DNA of 64,000 bases from Spongospora subterranea f. sp. subterranea (lineage: Eukaryota > Endomyxa: Phytomyxea > Phytomyxea > Plasmodiophorida): contig JAUGWO010000155.1 in NCBI GenBank assembly GCA_049724395.1, positions 62,001 to 126,000 on the forward strand, in the 5' to 3' direction. The stretch's first letter is position 1, and each line of letters opens with the position of its first letter. Positions 8,572 through 20,502 of this stretch are shown here, piece after piece. A program made the position numbers and the translations under genes. The notes under the pieces were generated by a model. That model saw nothing but the letters and a program-made list of their open reading frames with translations. It was not told where the DNA came from and did not search any database.

Positions 8572-11500
8572 CTAAGATGGGGGGGCCAACATTTCGGCGA
8601 CCAGCATGGCGTTATTTTCTAGCGCCCGATCTCGTGGTGTTTGGCCTTGATGGTCAGTCACGTGAGGTGTGACCTCATGCTGATGGAGTATGTACTGTAC
8701 CGCCAAAACATGATTGTGTTCAGCAGCGAGATGGAGGGCCGTTGAACCATCCAGTGGTCGAGCAAAGACGGGCGATGCGCCTCCTGCCAGAGCGGACATC
8801 ATTTCGGAGAGATCACCGCGATTACTGGACTCTAATAGCTATTCGTAAAATAAATTGCTACATATGATGTGAGAGAAAACAACTCCTGAAATACCAGTTC
8901 GTTCTGTATCTGTCCGTCTAAGATGATGTACTTTCTTCTGACGTACTTATCCTTAATGAAGGCCTCCTTAACATGACGTGGAGATTTCGGGCATGGCTTG
9001 ACACCTGGATCTATAAGAGCTGCTTCCCATACCGCATTAAATCGAGCGTTTCCGATGGCAAGCAGAAGCTACAATCTGGTTTAATATATGTTGACGCAGG
9101 TTAAAATTGCACAGAACGCTAACCTGGAGCGTATCTACATTAATGTCATCCAATGTTAAAGATCGAACCTTCGACATATGCGAGCCTAGCGATCGATGTA
9201 TCCCGCTACATTCAATGCAGATAATAATGCAATGATTAACTGATGACCATTCTGGCCCTTCAGCGCAACAGTCAGCGCAGATACTGTTGGAAACAAAAAG
9301 TTAACATCGTTTTTGACGATAGAGAAATCTGAACACCTATTGGCTGTCAGCAACAGACTGATCAAATCATCTTTCTTCTCAATCCGTTGGCGTTCTGAAG
9401 AGAACGATAGCTTCCTACGATGTTGTTCAGGCGCTGTTGAAATCAGGTTTAGAGAATCCTATTGTGACATGCCGAAGACATTCGCATACGTTTTGACCGC
9501 GTTGAAAGCATGAATCCAGTGCATGCTAGAATAACCGAAATCCAGGATTGAACGTCAGCGTCGGATTCACCCTAACAGTTTTCTCAGATTGACCATCACT
9601 GCTTTGAACTGTTCTTGAACCTGAAGTGTATACACCCTCCGATTTGGACTTATAATCTCAAAACAATATGGAAGCTGATTGTGATTCGCCTCACTCGGGC
9701 CTGGAAGAAGCCGAACAACGCAGATCAGGATGTTGGTGACGAATTCTGGGATGAGGCCCATGCCAATATCGGCTGACGATTTCGATTTTGGATCAACAGG
9801 ACGATAACTAATGATTATACAATGAAAAACAAGAAATGCACTGTTGGTTGACTTTGGCATCGTACTAATAGAGCTGGCCTTCTTCAAGTACAAACCTGGA
9901 GGTTGTTCAGTTATGATAAATTGTCGGTCAAACAAATAAATTACCAACGACGTTTCCAGTCCTTTTTAATACTGGAGCTGAGTTTCAGGAGATATCCTGC
10001 TTTGGAGATAACGACACGAGACATGTGACGCGATGAATTCAGCGAATCTGAATATGTAGTGTCAGCACAAGGGACCAGTTTAAAACAGTTCTCATACCGG
10101 AGATCATAGATAATGATTGCCTTCTGTTCATCCGCAAGGAAGAAGAAGTCACTGGGCGAGATTCTGGCGATATGCTATGTGACCGCGGCCAATCTGGAAA
10201 ATAACAACTTATGAGATTCGTCAGACAGACGATGGCAGTCATGTACCAGCACTCCCCAAAGATTTCTGCAGCTTCTGCCTGGATATTATTACTTCTTTTT
10301 GCAGCTGATTAAAAAAATCCATTTTTTTCTGGACAATTACCTAGCATGAATTATTAGATCATATTCAGCTTAAAAAATCCAGATGACGAAACCTGAATTT
10401 CCTTGGCAACAGGATTCATTGACAAAGACAGCTCATGGCCGGAATGAAAAAATGCCAGGAACGCATACTGACATGAACAGATTCCTGAGCCAAAACATAT
10501 GGATACATGTCGATCTAGCCTGAACTGAGACGCACCTTCCAGCAATTCCATCTTCCGGATGGAGACTAAACTGTTAAGGTCTGTTACCTGTGTAGGTTAG
10601 CGACAGGAGTTGCAAAGAACATGCGAACTTTACGAACATGATCAAAGGCAGCCATCTGAAACTTTTTCTTCAACGCTTGTAATTTTTCCTGTTCTTGAGT
10701 TTGGATCATTTTGTTCAGGACCTTCCTGACGACCCCTTGGGACGCTGCTGGTGTATGAAGAACTTTCAGCAACATTTGCTCATATTCGTCCCACATTCGA
10801 TGAAGTTGAACACTGGCGGCTTTTACCGGAGCCAAGTGTCTTGTACGGAAATCGGCGATTCGTACAAGAAATGTCTTGTCAATTGAAAACACTAGAATAT
10901 CTTGAAATACTGATAATAATCAAATTGGATAATGCCTCCAAGGAAGAATGGATACGAAGGATACCTTGGACTTCTTTCAAAATTTCGCCTAGTTTGCGGA
11001 AATTCGCGCCTAGCGATAATTTATCATGGTCAGCGCTTTCGATCTCGACATCCCTCCAGTCGGTACATAATTCCATAGCTAGAGCATTGGCCACAATTGC
11101 GTATTGGGAACCGACCTCGCAGAACTGTACTCCTGTAAACAGCGAACATGAGATAGTGCGAAATTGACTAATTTTGAAAGAATATCAAGCGAAAAAATTA
11201 CCTAGCCGCTCAATGTGCTTCAAATGCTTGCCCAAGGCATGAAGTCGACTTTCATGCTCCGCTAAATCCTTCCAGAAAAAAGGGCTAGGCGGCCCATAAC
11301 TGCATTACGATTTCAGAATCTGTTCACTGCCTCAAAAATTGGAATGCAGTTACCTGACGAAAGTTCCTGGCACGTCGGAATACTGCCCCTGGGTAATATC
11401 GGCACCCTCAGCGTTGCGAGCTGCTTCTCTGGATTCGTAGTCGCCCTCGAAATGGTCGGCCCTCGCTAAAGAAAGTTGTGCACGGCCATCAGCTACCTTT

Positions 11501-11780
11501 TTGGTCAGGCTTCGGTTTTGCTCAAGAACTCTGGAAAGATATTGCGTCATGAAAACTGCCCTAAAAGATCCGCTACGAACCTATGTAATTCGTCATCGCG
11601 CTGTTCGATTATTTGATGTTGTTCGAACAACTTTTCACGAGCGTGTTGAATGCAGAGAATGAGCTCATCGCGCGTCATCGAGTTCAGGTCCTGGCTCAGA
11701 TACTGTCTCAGGGAGATGGGCGTGCTATTACCATTAGCGTTGGTGGGAGTCTTCGCCGCCCCGCTCGCCGATGTCGACAT
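8572..11780 (-). CDS. ACAP-type Arf GTPase-activating protein (BAR-PH-ArfGAP-ankyrin)
   Basis: A multi-exon gene. From the N terminus: a helical BAR-like region (exons 11780 down to about 10360; [18 protein letters not shown], then [20 protein letters not shown]), a PH domain (AGYLLKL and [16 protein letters not shown] at about 10020-9890, then [16 protein letters not shown] near 9650), an ArfGAP zinc finger at about 9290-9130 and a segment [15 protein letters not shown] at 9060-8930. It ends with ankyrin repeats ([20 protein letters not shown], last exon 8838-8572). The zinc ligands are CADCC and CIEC, and the catalytic arginine lies in [19 protein letters not shown]. Such proteins curve membranes through BAR, bind phosphoinositides through PH and switch off Arf6-like GTPases in endocytic recycling. 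Intron 11569-11520 is 50 nt. Several middle exon borders were not fixed. Confidence 0.85.
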
Positions 11781-12108
11781 GGAGGCAAGCAGCCACTCTG
11801 AACTCAGCGTCCGTCACCTGATTCGGATCGGCGTCATCACAGCCCTCGTATTACGAATACGGGGAAAAGGGAATGACAAGATTTTTTTAACATAATTATT
11901 TATTCTCTCTGTTCAAATAATATTAATCCGACTTTACGGATTTAATTTTGACAAATAGTGTGATCCTCCCTGGCGGTCCCATTCGAGAATCTCTGAAAAA
12001 ATTGACGCGACATTTGATCAAACTGGTTCATGGACAGGTGGATCGAGTAGGGCTTTGCGTTACGTTGACTCCATTTTGGACAATGGTAACAGAACACGCT
12101 CTATAAAA
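11781..12108. other. upstream region of the ArfGAP gene
   Basis: No gene is supported. The stretch is AT-rich around 11880-11950 and separates the ArfGAP start from the 3' end of the next minus-strand gene. Confidence 0.4.
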
Positions 12109-12856
12109 TTAAGTATGACGGTTTTCCAGGGAGGTTACCCGACAGAGTCTGTCAAAAAGTTTCACCCACGGGCTGCTCAGAGCAAGAGCGTCACCGCACA
12201 TGAAATGCTCTGATCGGCGTCGCTCCGTTTGGGTTTGTTTGGCCGAGACTCCATGCTCCTCGGCTGTGTTTTGCGGCGAGACCAAGGTTGAATCCACACT
12301 ATGTTCGAATGCAAGGTCATCATCTGCACTAGCAATGTTTCTACTGAAAATTGTGGCAACAAGAAAAAAGTGCTCTGAAACAAACGTTTTGATGCCAGAA
12401 TGCGAGAGTACGTACGACGGTACGAGTGCTAACCGGTGACGAAATTCCGGCAATTGAAGCATACTCGCCAAAAGGTCGCCGCGCTATGAACATCAAAATC
12501 CAAAAAAAAATGCAGTTCCAAGACAATGCCGATCACAAATAATCCCATCTTGAAAAACCAAGTTCGGCGCCCTCGCCGCTTGTATGAAGTAATCTGGCGG
12601 TCGATGATGCCAAGCTGCAGGCTTGAAAACCGCAGAGCCCAGAATCTAAATTGGATACAGCAGCCGCTTAGGCAAGGAGTTCCCCCTGACTTATGCTAGG
12701 GTTCGTCACCGGTGCGGTTGCTACTGGTGAAACACCATCAAGGACGATTCTAACATTGCCTGCTTCTGAAGCGGCGCTGAAATATAGCGTCCATTTGACA
12801 CGGTTATTTTCACAAAATTCCCAGCAAAACATGCTGTCACCTGACAGAAAGAGCAA
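12109..12856 (-). CDS. hypothetical membrane protein, fragmentary model
   Basis: Minus-strand stretches look coding: 12841-12670 (VKWTLYFSAASEAGNVRIVL, ending in SISQGELLA), about 12650-12470 (LGIIDRQITSYKRRGRRTWF followed by a hydrophobic run MGLFVIGIVLELHFFLDF) and 12471-12109 (Ser/Thr-rich, ending SLENRHT). The basic RRGRRTW followed by a hydrophobic helix resembles a membrane entry site. Exon borders and start were not resolved and no family is recognised. The 12471-12109 frame could be chance. Confidence 0.35.
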
Positions 12857-12869
12857 CAGGTAGAATGCG

Positions 12870-13300
12870 TTAGTTCGGACCTATATCTCAAAACAGCAAG
12901 AGTATCAAATAATTCACCCTTTATTGCCTATTCTCTTGGCAAAACTGAACGGCCAGATTACAGCATACTATCGCGACTATTTGCGATGGCGAAATCGGTT
13001 TTCCCAAATTATGAGCGTTTACGCCTTCCGCTCCACGTAGCCTATCCTCTCCTGAAACGCTCAACAAATTCCAAAACAAAATTGAAAGTTAAAACACTCG
13101 AAGTCTAACACATTGAAGCAGGGGTTGCTGTAGTGGCTGGCATTACAGAAATGTTTAAGCCATCGGTTTGCGCGTAGGCCTGGGGTGCAATTTATGTGAT
13201 GATGAGGGTCATGTCATTAGGATGGTTAGGTTTCTTGCCTGTTAGACATCATCTTCCTCTATTACTATATTTACTCTTGAACTGCATAATTTCATTATCA
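12870..13300. other. no supported gene
   Basis: An AT-rich spacer with no repeats. It leads into the transposase-like frame that starts at 13302. Confidence 0.35.
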
Positions 13301-13301
13301 A

Positions 13302-13830
13302 ATGAACGGTCCTGCTGCAAATGGACAAGTGCAGATGAGGAGACCAAACATGAAACGGTTAACAGTGTTGAGCAACGATGCTCGCAGAGCTGTGTACCAC
13401 CACCTTTTGACGATGTTAGATATCAATGGAAAACCCAAAAAAAGGGTGTTCGCTATTATCGGGGCCGAATTCAACGTATCTTGGATCACGATTAGCCGGA
13501 TTTGGCATCGAGGAAAAGAGTCATTGGCAGCAGGAGCCACTGCAGCAGTTGTATCGCATCAGAAAAAGAACTGGGGGCGGAATCCAAAATACCCGAACAT
13601 TTCTGCCGATATCGCTACCGTTCCTTTGAGCAAACAGAGCACCCTTAGACATTTATCTGCAGCAACGGGTATTTCTGTCGCTACATTACATCGTCAACTC
13701 AAGAAAGGCATTATCCGGCGTCATACAAAATTGTTGAAGCCTCTTCTCACTGAATGATCAAGATCGCTCGAATCAATTTTTGTATTTCGATGCTTGAGCC
13801 CTCTTCCGTTTCTACCTCACCAAAGTTTAA
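13302..13830 (+). pseudogene. N-terminal part of a Tc1/mariner-like transposase
   Basis: The open frame 13302-13757 encodes 151 residues with two helix-turn-helix-like parts. The first is around IIGAEFNVSWITISRIWHRG. The second is around TLRHLSAATGISVATLHRQL followed by RRHTKLLKPLLTE. This layout matches the DNA-binding half of transposases common in oomycetes, protists and some plants (Tc1-like, DUF7769-type N terminus). The similarity continues in a +1 frame after 13755 (SNQFLYFDA) up to a TGA. The DDE catalytic half is missing. It is a truncated and frameshifted relic and not a working transposase. Confidence 0.65.
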
Positions 13831-15232
13831 AAAAATGTAGTGGTTCTATCTTACTTGCAAAATCTTGCAAACTTGTTCTCTCATTTTTAGTAGTAGTAGT
13901 GAGAAATGTTAATATGGACAGATTTGCTTGACATAGAGCCTGATATCATAACCATCTATTTTAGATAGGGAGAACAAACCTGAGATGCTGCCATCAGTAT
14001 CGATCAGTTATTTTGAAACGGAGGGAGTACGAAGTAATTGTGGTATCCATAGTCCCTGTCAACCTCCTGAATCTGAAGGGGCGTGAATAGCAGATCCTTG
14101 TGGTGGGAAAAACGACTTCCGGCAGCGGTTTCATCACATTGTCAACCACAATGTGTTTCGTTTCTGATATCCTCAATCTTGATGACTCCGCAATGTACCA
14201 GATTTTTGATGAATTATGCTTGTCGTCGACATGCTCCAAGGATCGTTGTAAGTTCTCATTTATGGCCAAACGTGATCGCGCTCTGGTTGTCCTCATACAC
14301 CATCATCGGAAGCGTCGCTCCGACACCGATCTCCTTTGAAACGCAATGACATAGTAGCTCCTTCGGATCAAACGCAACGTGACCAACGTTATGACGAAAC
14401 CGCTCCAGGAAGTCGTTTTTCCCATGTCATGAGAATCTGTACTTGACGCCACTTCAGATTGAGAAGAATGACAGGGACTATGCTACTACTTCGGCATTGA
14501 CAAAATACTTTCGGTGCACTACTGTTAAGGTAGATTCTCAGACTTTATAGGAGCAAAGGCCTCTGATTAAATAATGGCTGCAACATTATCACCTTTGGGT
14601 GAAAATTTGAGTATTGTTTACATTTACTGAAACTATAAGATATCAGGCGACGGTCCGAAGCCCTGCGTAAACTAGGACAGCTCTTCAACCGGTCCCTAAT
14701 ACAATGCGTCGTCGAGAAGGTATATGGAGATTACAATACGTGCGTTTAAATCGTCGTGGAAGGACGGTTGATATGGCGTCATCCACACCTCTGCTAAACT
14801 GTTCTATAATCCCTCCCCTCTCTAGAGGGACAGATATGCACGGTAGCTTAGAGAGTTTGATCCATAAGTACAATAAGAAATTGCTCGTCTGCACTTCAAT
14901 GCCATAAGATATACCGAATCAAAACTATATCAGCAAAGTCAAATGGACCTGACCATTGTTGAGCGCATCGTTGCACCCGGGGACAGGGCACGGATGAGCC
15001 AGGCGACGGCAACTCAACTGCAACTGTCCTACACTGCTACACCCATCAGTCTAACACCCCGCAATAATTCGGAGTCAAAGATCGGCCTGATCACCGTAAG
15101 AATAGAGTCGACTCAGTGTTTGCCAGTGACCACGCTGTAACCACGCTGTGACCACGCCACACGGACGAAAAAATCGCTACATGTACTACTGTTATCTCAC
15201 TCATCCGTTATACTGATTAACAACGGCATCAC
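13831..15232. other. gene-poor region
   Basis: Frames on both strands (for example 14296-13994 minus and 14704-14907 plus) show no domain or splice support. At 15128-15160 a short run repeats the word ACCACGCTGT about three times. Nothing else stands out. Confidence 0.4.
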
Positions 15233-15348
15233 ATTGCCAGTTGCACCATTATCCTGCCTATACGACGTCTTCTGGCACAAAGTGGACGAAATTGCCAGTT
15301 GCACCATTATCCTGCCTGTGCCCCCTCTTCCGGCACAAAGTAGACCAA
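15233..15348 (+). repeat. 58-bp tandem duplication
   Basis: The unit at 15233-15290 (ATTGCCAGTTGCACCATTAT onward) is repeated immediately at 15291-15348 with a few substitutions, including TATACGACG against TGTGCCCCC. There are two copies only. No coding function is seen. Confidence 0.9.
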
Positions 15349-15657
15349 AGGTAGTCCAAAGGTATACCTCTTTTCAGAGGCCTAGGCGCGGCCCAGTTTA
15401 CGTTAGCTGCAGAGTGCAAGGCGGCCTTACATCTCTTGTCTCGTGAAGAGGTTAATAATTTTAGCGGATAACGATCGTTTACGCTTCATATTGATATTGC
15501 TATTGAATTGCGAAGCTGCTGACATCTTCGGTGCGGCGTCATGTGGCGTTCCGCTGTGAACTCGTCTCCATTGCGCAGTCCAGAGGTATTTCCTCGACTT
15601 AGCATCCTTGGCAGATCCACTCCTGGCTCATTCGTGTCTGGTTCGACGCCTTTTTAG

Positions 15658-18600
15658 ATGGGCACGAATGGAATGACGGCGGATAGAGCGAAAGTAATTC
15701 GCGAGTTACATGATCAAATGTATAATGCCGAGGATTTCGAAACCTGGCATCAGGCTGCGATTTTACTCGATATCTTAGAATGCCGCGAGCTATGGAAGGT
15801 CAAGCCGGACTCCCCTTTTTACGACCACGCTCTTGTTCAGGTCAGATAAATATCGCTTGTCAAAAATGTCATGCCCATTCGAATATCTCTTTAGAAAACT
15901 GTCGAAAAATTGGAAGAAGCGCGAAATTCCAACGATTTTCCTGCCCTCGCATACCATTTGCGAAACTCACTGCACCGTAATTTTGGAGGTTCACATTTCA
16001 CAAATTCTCGAAAATGTTTCCGGTAATGGTTTTTCAAAATTAGGCCTCGAGAATATCCAGCTCTATGAGCATACGCATGCCGGCACGAAACATTTACTTG
16101 AGCAGTAAGTTTATCATTGTCATCTCAGTACAGGGCTGATGATTGCCAAGCTAGATACGTTAAGGAGGTGGTCACCTCGATGGAGTACTTAGTCAATTCC
16201 GGAGACATCGGAATGACCATTCAACAAAAGTTGGGATTCTTTAAAGGTTTCACTAGATATTTTCTCAAAATCGTAACGCCAACATGCAGTTTCTTAGAAA
16301 TCAGGCGACTGTATGGTCGGAGCGCCTTGTTACTATCAGGCGGCGCGGCTTTCGGTATTTACCATTTGGGAGTCATCAAAGCTCTCGTCAATGCTGGACT
16401 TCTTCCTCGTGTAATATCCGGATCATCAGCTGGTTCTATTGGTATTTATTGCAGCACCGTTGCAGTAATTGATGACCAACATCACGTTTTCTGAAGTGGC
16501 TTCAATTATCGCCGTAAAGACAGACCAGGAGCTTCCAGAATTCTTCAATGCAGAAGCTGTACAACTTGATTTTTTTGGCGAGGACGACACTATTTTCACA
16601 AAGATGAAACGGTAACCTTGTTGTTCACCAGGTTATTATTGCGCCAACACCATGCCATCAGGTTCTTCCGTGAAGGCGTTGTTCTTGACATCGACAATAT
16701 CAGAACATCGTTCCGTGGATATCTTGGCGATATTACGTTCTTAGAGGCATATGAACGGACAGGTCGTCAATTTCTCGATTTTTGTGTCGACAGGCTTAAT
16801 AGTGTTAAACTTGTTCAGGTCGAACCTTGAATATCACTGTCACTCATGCAATCCGCTTAAAAAAAGTACGAACTGTTTTGATATTATGAGTGTCTTCATC
16901 TCACCTCCAACAAAAGGGAGCGCGTTTGCTAAATCACTTGACAGCGCCTCAAGTCGTGATTTGGTCTGCGGCCTGTGCAAGCTGCGCGGCGCCAGGATTA
17001 TTCAAACCAGTTCACATTCTGGCGAAAACCAAAGAGGGAGACTTGGTTCCTTTCGAGGCAACTGCGCAACATTATCTGGATGGTTCTTATTTCAATGATC
17101 TTCCTATCGTATGATCCCAAACGTGGTTGCTCCATTTCAGAATTAAGCCTTTTTCTTAGGATGAATTGTCGGAGTTATTTTGTGTTAATTTTACAATCGT
17201 GTCACAAGTAAATCCATGTAAGTCACCCTATACCTTGTCGCGGCTGTAGTCTAATAGCTTTATTTTTAGATGTAGAAATCATCGTCGCAGTTCTGTTCTC
17301 ATTTCTTATCGTAACCACAACAGGTTATTCCTTTCATCAGGGGCCTTCGGACTCGCCCACCGGCCCAGCCTGGACAAAATCGAATGCTTTGGATGTATGA
17401 CAAGCTGTCGGACTTTGTAAAATCGGAAGTTCAGCACCGCTGCGTGCAAGCAGCTGAACTCGGAATAGCCCCAAAGATTCTGGAGTTCCTTGTGCCGATC
17501 ATCAACCAGGGCTATTCTGGTGACGTACGTAGTTCGGTTTTCTTGTGGAAAACAATTCATTCAACTTTGTTTAGATTACCATCGTTCCTGACTTGAGAAA
17601 TGACTATCGAAATTACATGCGTAATAGATTGATATCAGGTCACATGGATCAAATTTAATGTTGCACAGATATCATCTCCAACCCCAGCGATGAAGTTATT
17701 CAAGATGCTGTCCTCTGCGGAATGAGAAGGTGCTTCTGAATCAGCATGTTCAAGTTTGAGTCTAATTTCTTTAGTACGTGGCCAGCGCTGGCAATGATTG
17801 CCAACCATTATTCTATCGAAAGGACAATATTTGAAGCGGTTGAGCGATTGCGTGTCGAATGTTCTCGTAGAAATTCCCAGGACATGTCCCTGGTGCATCC
17901 GGAGTTCAAAGCCCTCGCTCATTTACACATGCTGAACGCGAACATTGCTAGCGATCCCAGAGAGCTTGATGCCAAACATGGTACTATCAATATTTCGTAT
18001 AATTTTTTTCTAGAAATTTAGTCATGATTCATATGTTGAGTTTATGGCAAACGAACAGTTCTAATATGGAACATCGGCGGCTCGCGATATTATTTAGAAC
18101 GACTGTTTGTTAACCGATCTCCATCCCAAACCCTACGGTCCGAATTAACGGGGCGTTGACGGGGTTCAATTGTGTTTGTCAAAAACACCTATTCCCAGTT
18201 AACGCAATGTTTTCATACCATAGGACAACTAGCGACTATCACGATTGCAGCTTTGGACCGCCCTGGGTTATTAGCTGATATTTCGCTGACGCTCGCCAAG
18301 GTATGTGAAAATTCGAGTTGATGCACCCAGGTTGATTCATCATATTCTCAGATTGGCTTGTTGGTTAAAAACGCAAGAATGATGACATCAGGTTCTTGGG
18401 CATTTCACGTATTCAACGTTCGGGTAGCTAAACTTCAACATGAACATGAAAAATCATTCATTGATGCGATTCACACCGTTTTCGAAAATTTATTATTTGA
18501 TGAACAAGCTCAGATACAGGTACATCAGACAGAAAAGCACTTGATCAAACTTCACAATAAGGTTGGTCTACTTTGTTCGTGACTCAGTTTCAAATGCAGG

Positions 18601-18764
18601 TCCGAATTTGTCCGGATCATGATGATGACCTAACAATTGACCTCGATTTGCTCGGATTCCGAAGAGAAGAAATTCCAGCAATTGCCAACATCGATCTCCA
18701 AGCTCCAACAACAATGCGTCGCATAAGATCTGCTGATTCCATTATTAAACTTGATAATCAATAG
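15658..18764 (+). CDS. patatin-like triacylglycerol lipase (SDP1/TGL3-5 type) with candidate C-terminal ACT domain
   Basis: Exons join in phase: 15658-15840, 15895-15988, 16044-16104, 16155-16441, 16497-16611, 16662-16762, 16819-16865, 16917-17108, 17160-17217, a tiny link near 17270, 17324-17524, 17575-17620, 17669-17729 and 17775-17980. The ACT exons are 18224-18300, 18352-18519 and 18600-18764. The N terminus is the DUF3336-type region of these lipases. The patatin core has the oxyanion loop [12 protein letters not shown], the nucleophile elbow ISGSSAGSI (GxSxG) and the acid motif in [11 protein letters not shown] (DG). These enzymes release fatty acids from storage lipid at lipid droplets. 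Intron 17981-18223 leads in phase into [15 protein letters not shown], an ACT ligand-binding fold. An alternative acceptor at 18013 ends the protein with HEI and a TAG. ACT domains usually bind amino acids. Ending convergently, it stops 208 bp before the uS7 gene. Confidence 0.85.
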
Positions 18765-18972
18765 CCTATACTCCGCAATCCATTCAATCTCCACGAGGAA
18801 TCTACAATCTGCAGCTTTCATTTTGGCATAGATATCACAGCTTTGAATCCATTCTGGTCTATCTTCAATTCTGTTTTGTTCAAATTCCAATATGAAATAG
18901 AAAGGCTGATCGCAAAACCATGACATCGGTTGTATTGGCAAAAGATAGAACAACGTAGAGCAATTGAAGGAT

Positions 18973-19622
18973 TTACCGGTTGGCCTAAAAAACGAACAAT
19001 CAGTAAAACGCAAAAATTCAATCAGTGAACGCAACATTACCTTGGCGACACGCTCGATCTCGTCCTTCTTCTTGATGGCGTACGACTTCTGGTTGTCGTT
19101 GGCGGCAGCCGCAACAATCTCGTCGCACAGACACTCGGCGATGGTCTTGATGTTGCGGAAGGCGGCGGCGCGGGATCCGACAGTGATCAAGTAGACGCTC
19201 TGGTTGACACGGCGCAAAGGCGACACATCGACGGCCTGACGGCGGACAACACCGGCGGATCCGATACGGGTGGAATCTTCACGAGGGCCGCAATTCTGGA
19301 CGGCGTTGACGAAAACCTGGATGGGGTTCTCGCCGGTCATTAAATGGATCAACTCGAACGCGTGCTTGACAATGCGAACGGACATGAGCTTCTTTCCGTT
19401 GTTGCGTCCGTGCATCATCAGGGAGCAGACAAGACGCTCGACGATGTTGCATTGGGCTTTGCGGAAGCGCTTGGTCTGGAAACGGCCGGCGCTGTGGGGG
19501 AGGAACAGAGCGTGCTTGTCCTTGACGGCGATGTAATCGGACAAGGAGATATCGGTCAGCTCAACATCGTCGTAGGACCATTTGCCGAACAGCTTCACCT
19601 CGACCGCGTAGTTCGTCGCCAT
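18973..19622 (-). CDS. RPS5: 40S ribosomal protein S5 (uS7)
   Basis: Two exons, 19622-19041 and 18984-18973, with a 56-nt intron, give 197 residues. The protein shows the family blocks [60 protein letters not shown] and the C terminus [14 protein letters not shown]. The second exon codes only the last three residues and the TAA. Skipping the intron would replace the conserved tail with unrelated sequence. uS7 sits in the head of the small subunit at the mRNA exit and E site. The length is close to the human protein (204 residues). Confidence 0.97.
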
Positions 19623-20502
19623 TTTCGATCGAAATGAAGGATTGCTAGAAAGCCCGTGACGCAGTCCGGTTCGGGGTTACCTCCGTCAAATATGGCCATC
19701 ACCGCTAATATTGGGCATAATTCTCTACAGGATCGCACCAAACATCGGACGTCACGTCTTTTGCCCAAACCCGCCAATAAATTGAATTTCTTGCCAGTTT
19801 CATTACTAAACGACAGATTTGGGATGTGTTGTTTTTCTCGGTTTCCTAATCGGTGGTCCAGGGTACGTAGTGCTCTTTGTTGAACCACTCGCGCCGAACT
19901 GACGAACGATCCCAAAAAAGGACGAATGTTGTGCCTCATCAGTATTTTGATCATCCGTCTAGTTATCCGAATATTACGATAATTTTTCGCTGAGAAGGCA
20001 ATCAAGCGCGTTTTTCGCCAAGTTTTCAAATGAATGAATTAATTCTCTTCCGTCCCATGTCTTTTGGATCATGCTGAGATAGTTTTCGCTCATTCAACGA
20101 GCTGAATACCCGTAAACACCGACGATTTTGGGTCGAACACTCCGTCCTTTATCACGATCATCTGGCACTGGTGCACGATTCCCTGGTCATCGATGATGCT
20201 TCACGAACACTTGACGCATGAATCCCCAACGCCAATACAGTTTCCGACCCCTATGCTGCTCTATCGGGTGGAACAGCTACGGTTTAGATAGAATTTTGGA
20301 TTCTAGGGAAGAGCACCAAGGCACCAGCGTTTCAAAAGGTTGGAAGGCGACAATCGCGTAACAATTGAGCAGATGAGATTAAACAAAGGGACAAACAAAA
20401 CCGACACAAAGAGAAGCTATCAGACCAGCCATTTTCTGACACACTGTTTTTTGATTTCACATTCGATGAAATGAATATATAGATATTGTTGTCATATATA
20501 TT
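19623..20502. other. intergenic region between uS7 and Ipi1
   Basis: This holds the presumed uS7 promoter and the 3' region of the next gene. A 144-codon minus-strand frame ending near 19595 overlaps the uS7 start and is not considered real. I see no repeats or RNA genes. Confidence 0.4.

Noticed and set aside
16612-16631. A 20-nt intron in the patatin gene
   Set aside because: Using the next AG gives a 50-nt intron (16612-16661) and a protein that matches the family better.
16866-16890. A 25-nt intron removing the TGA near 16897
   Set aside because: It would shift the frame. A 51-nt intron (16866-16916) keeps frame and gives [14 protein letters not shown].
19595-20029. A 144-codon minus-strand frame upstream of uS7
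   Set aside because: It overlaps the uS7 start in another frame and has no domain or splice support.
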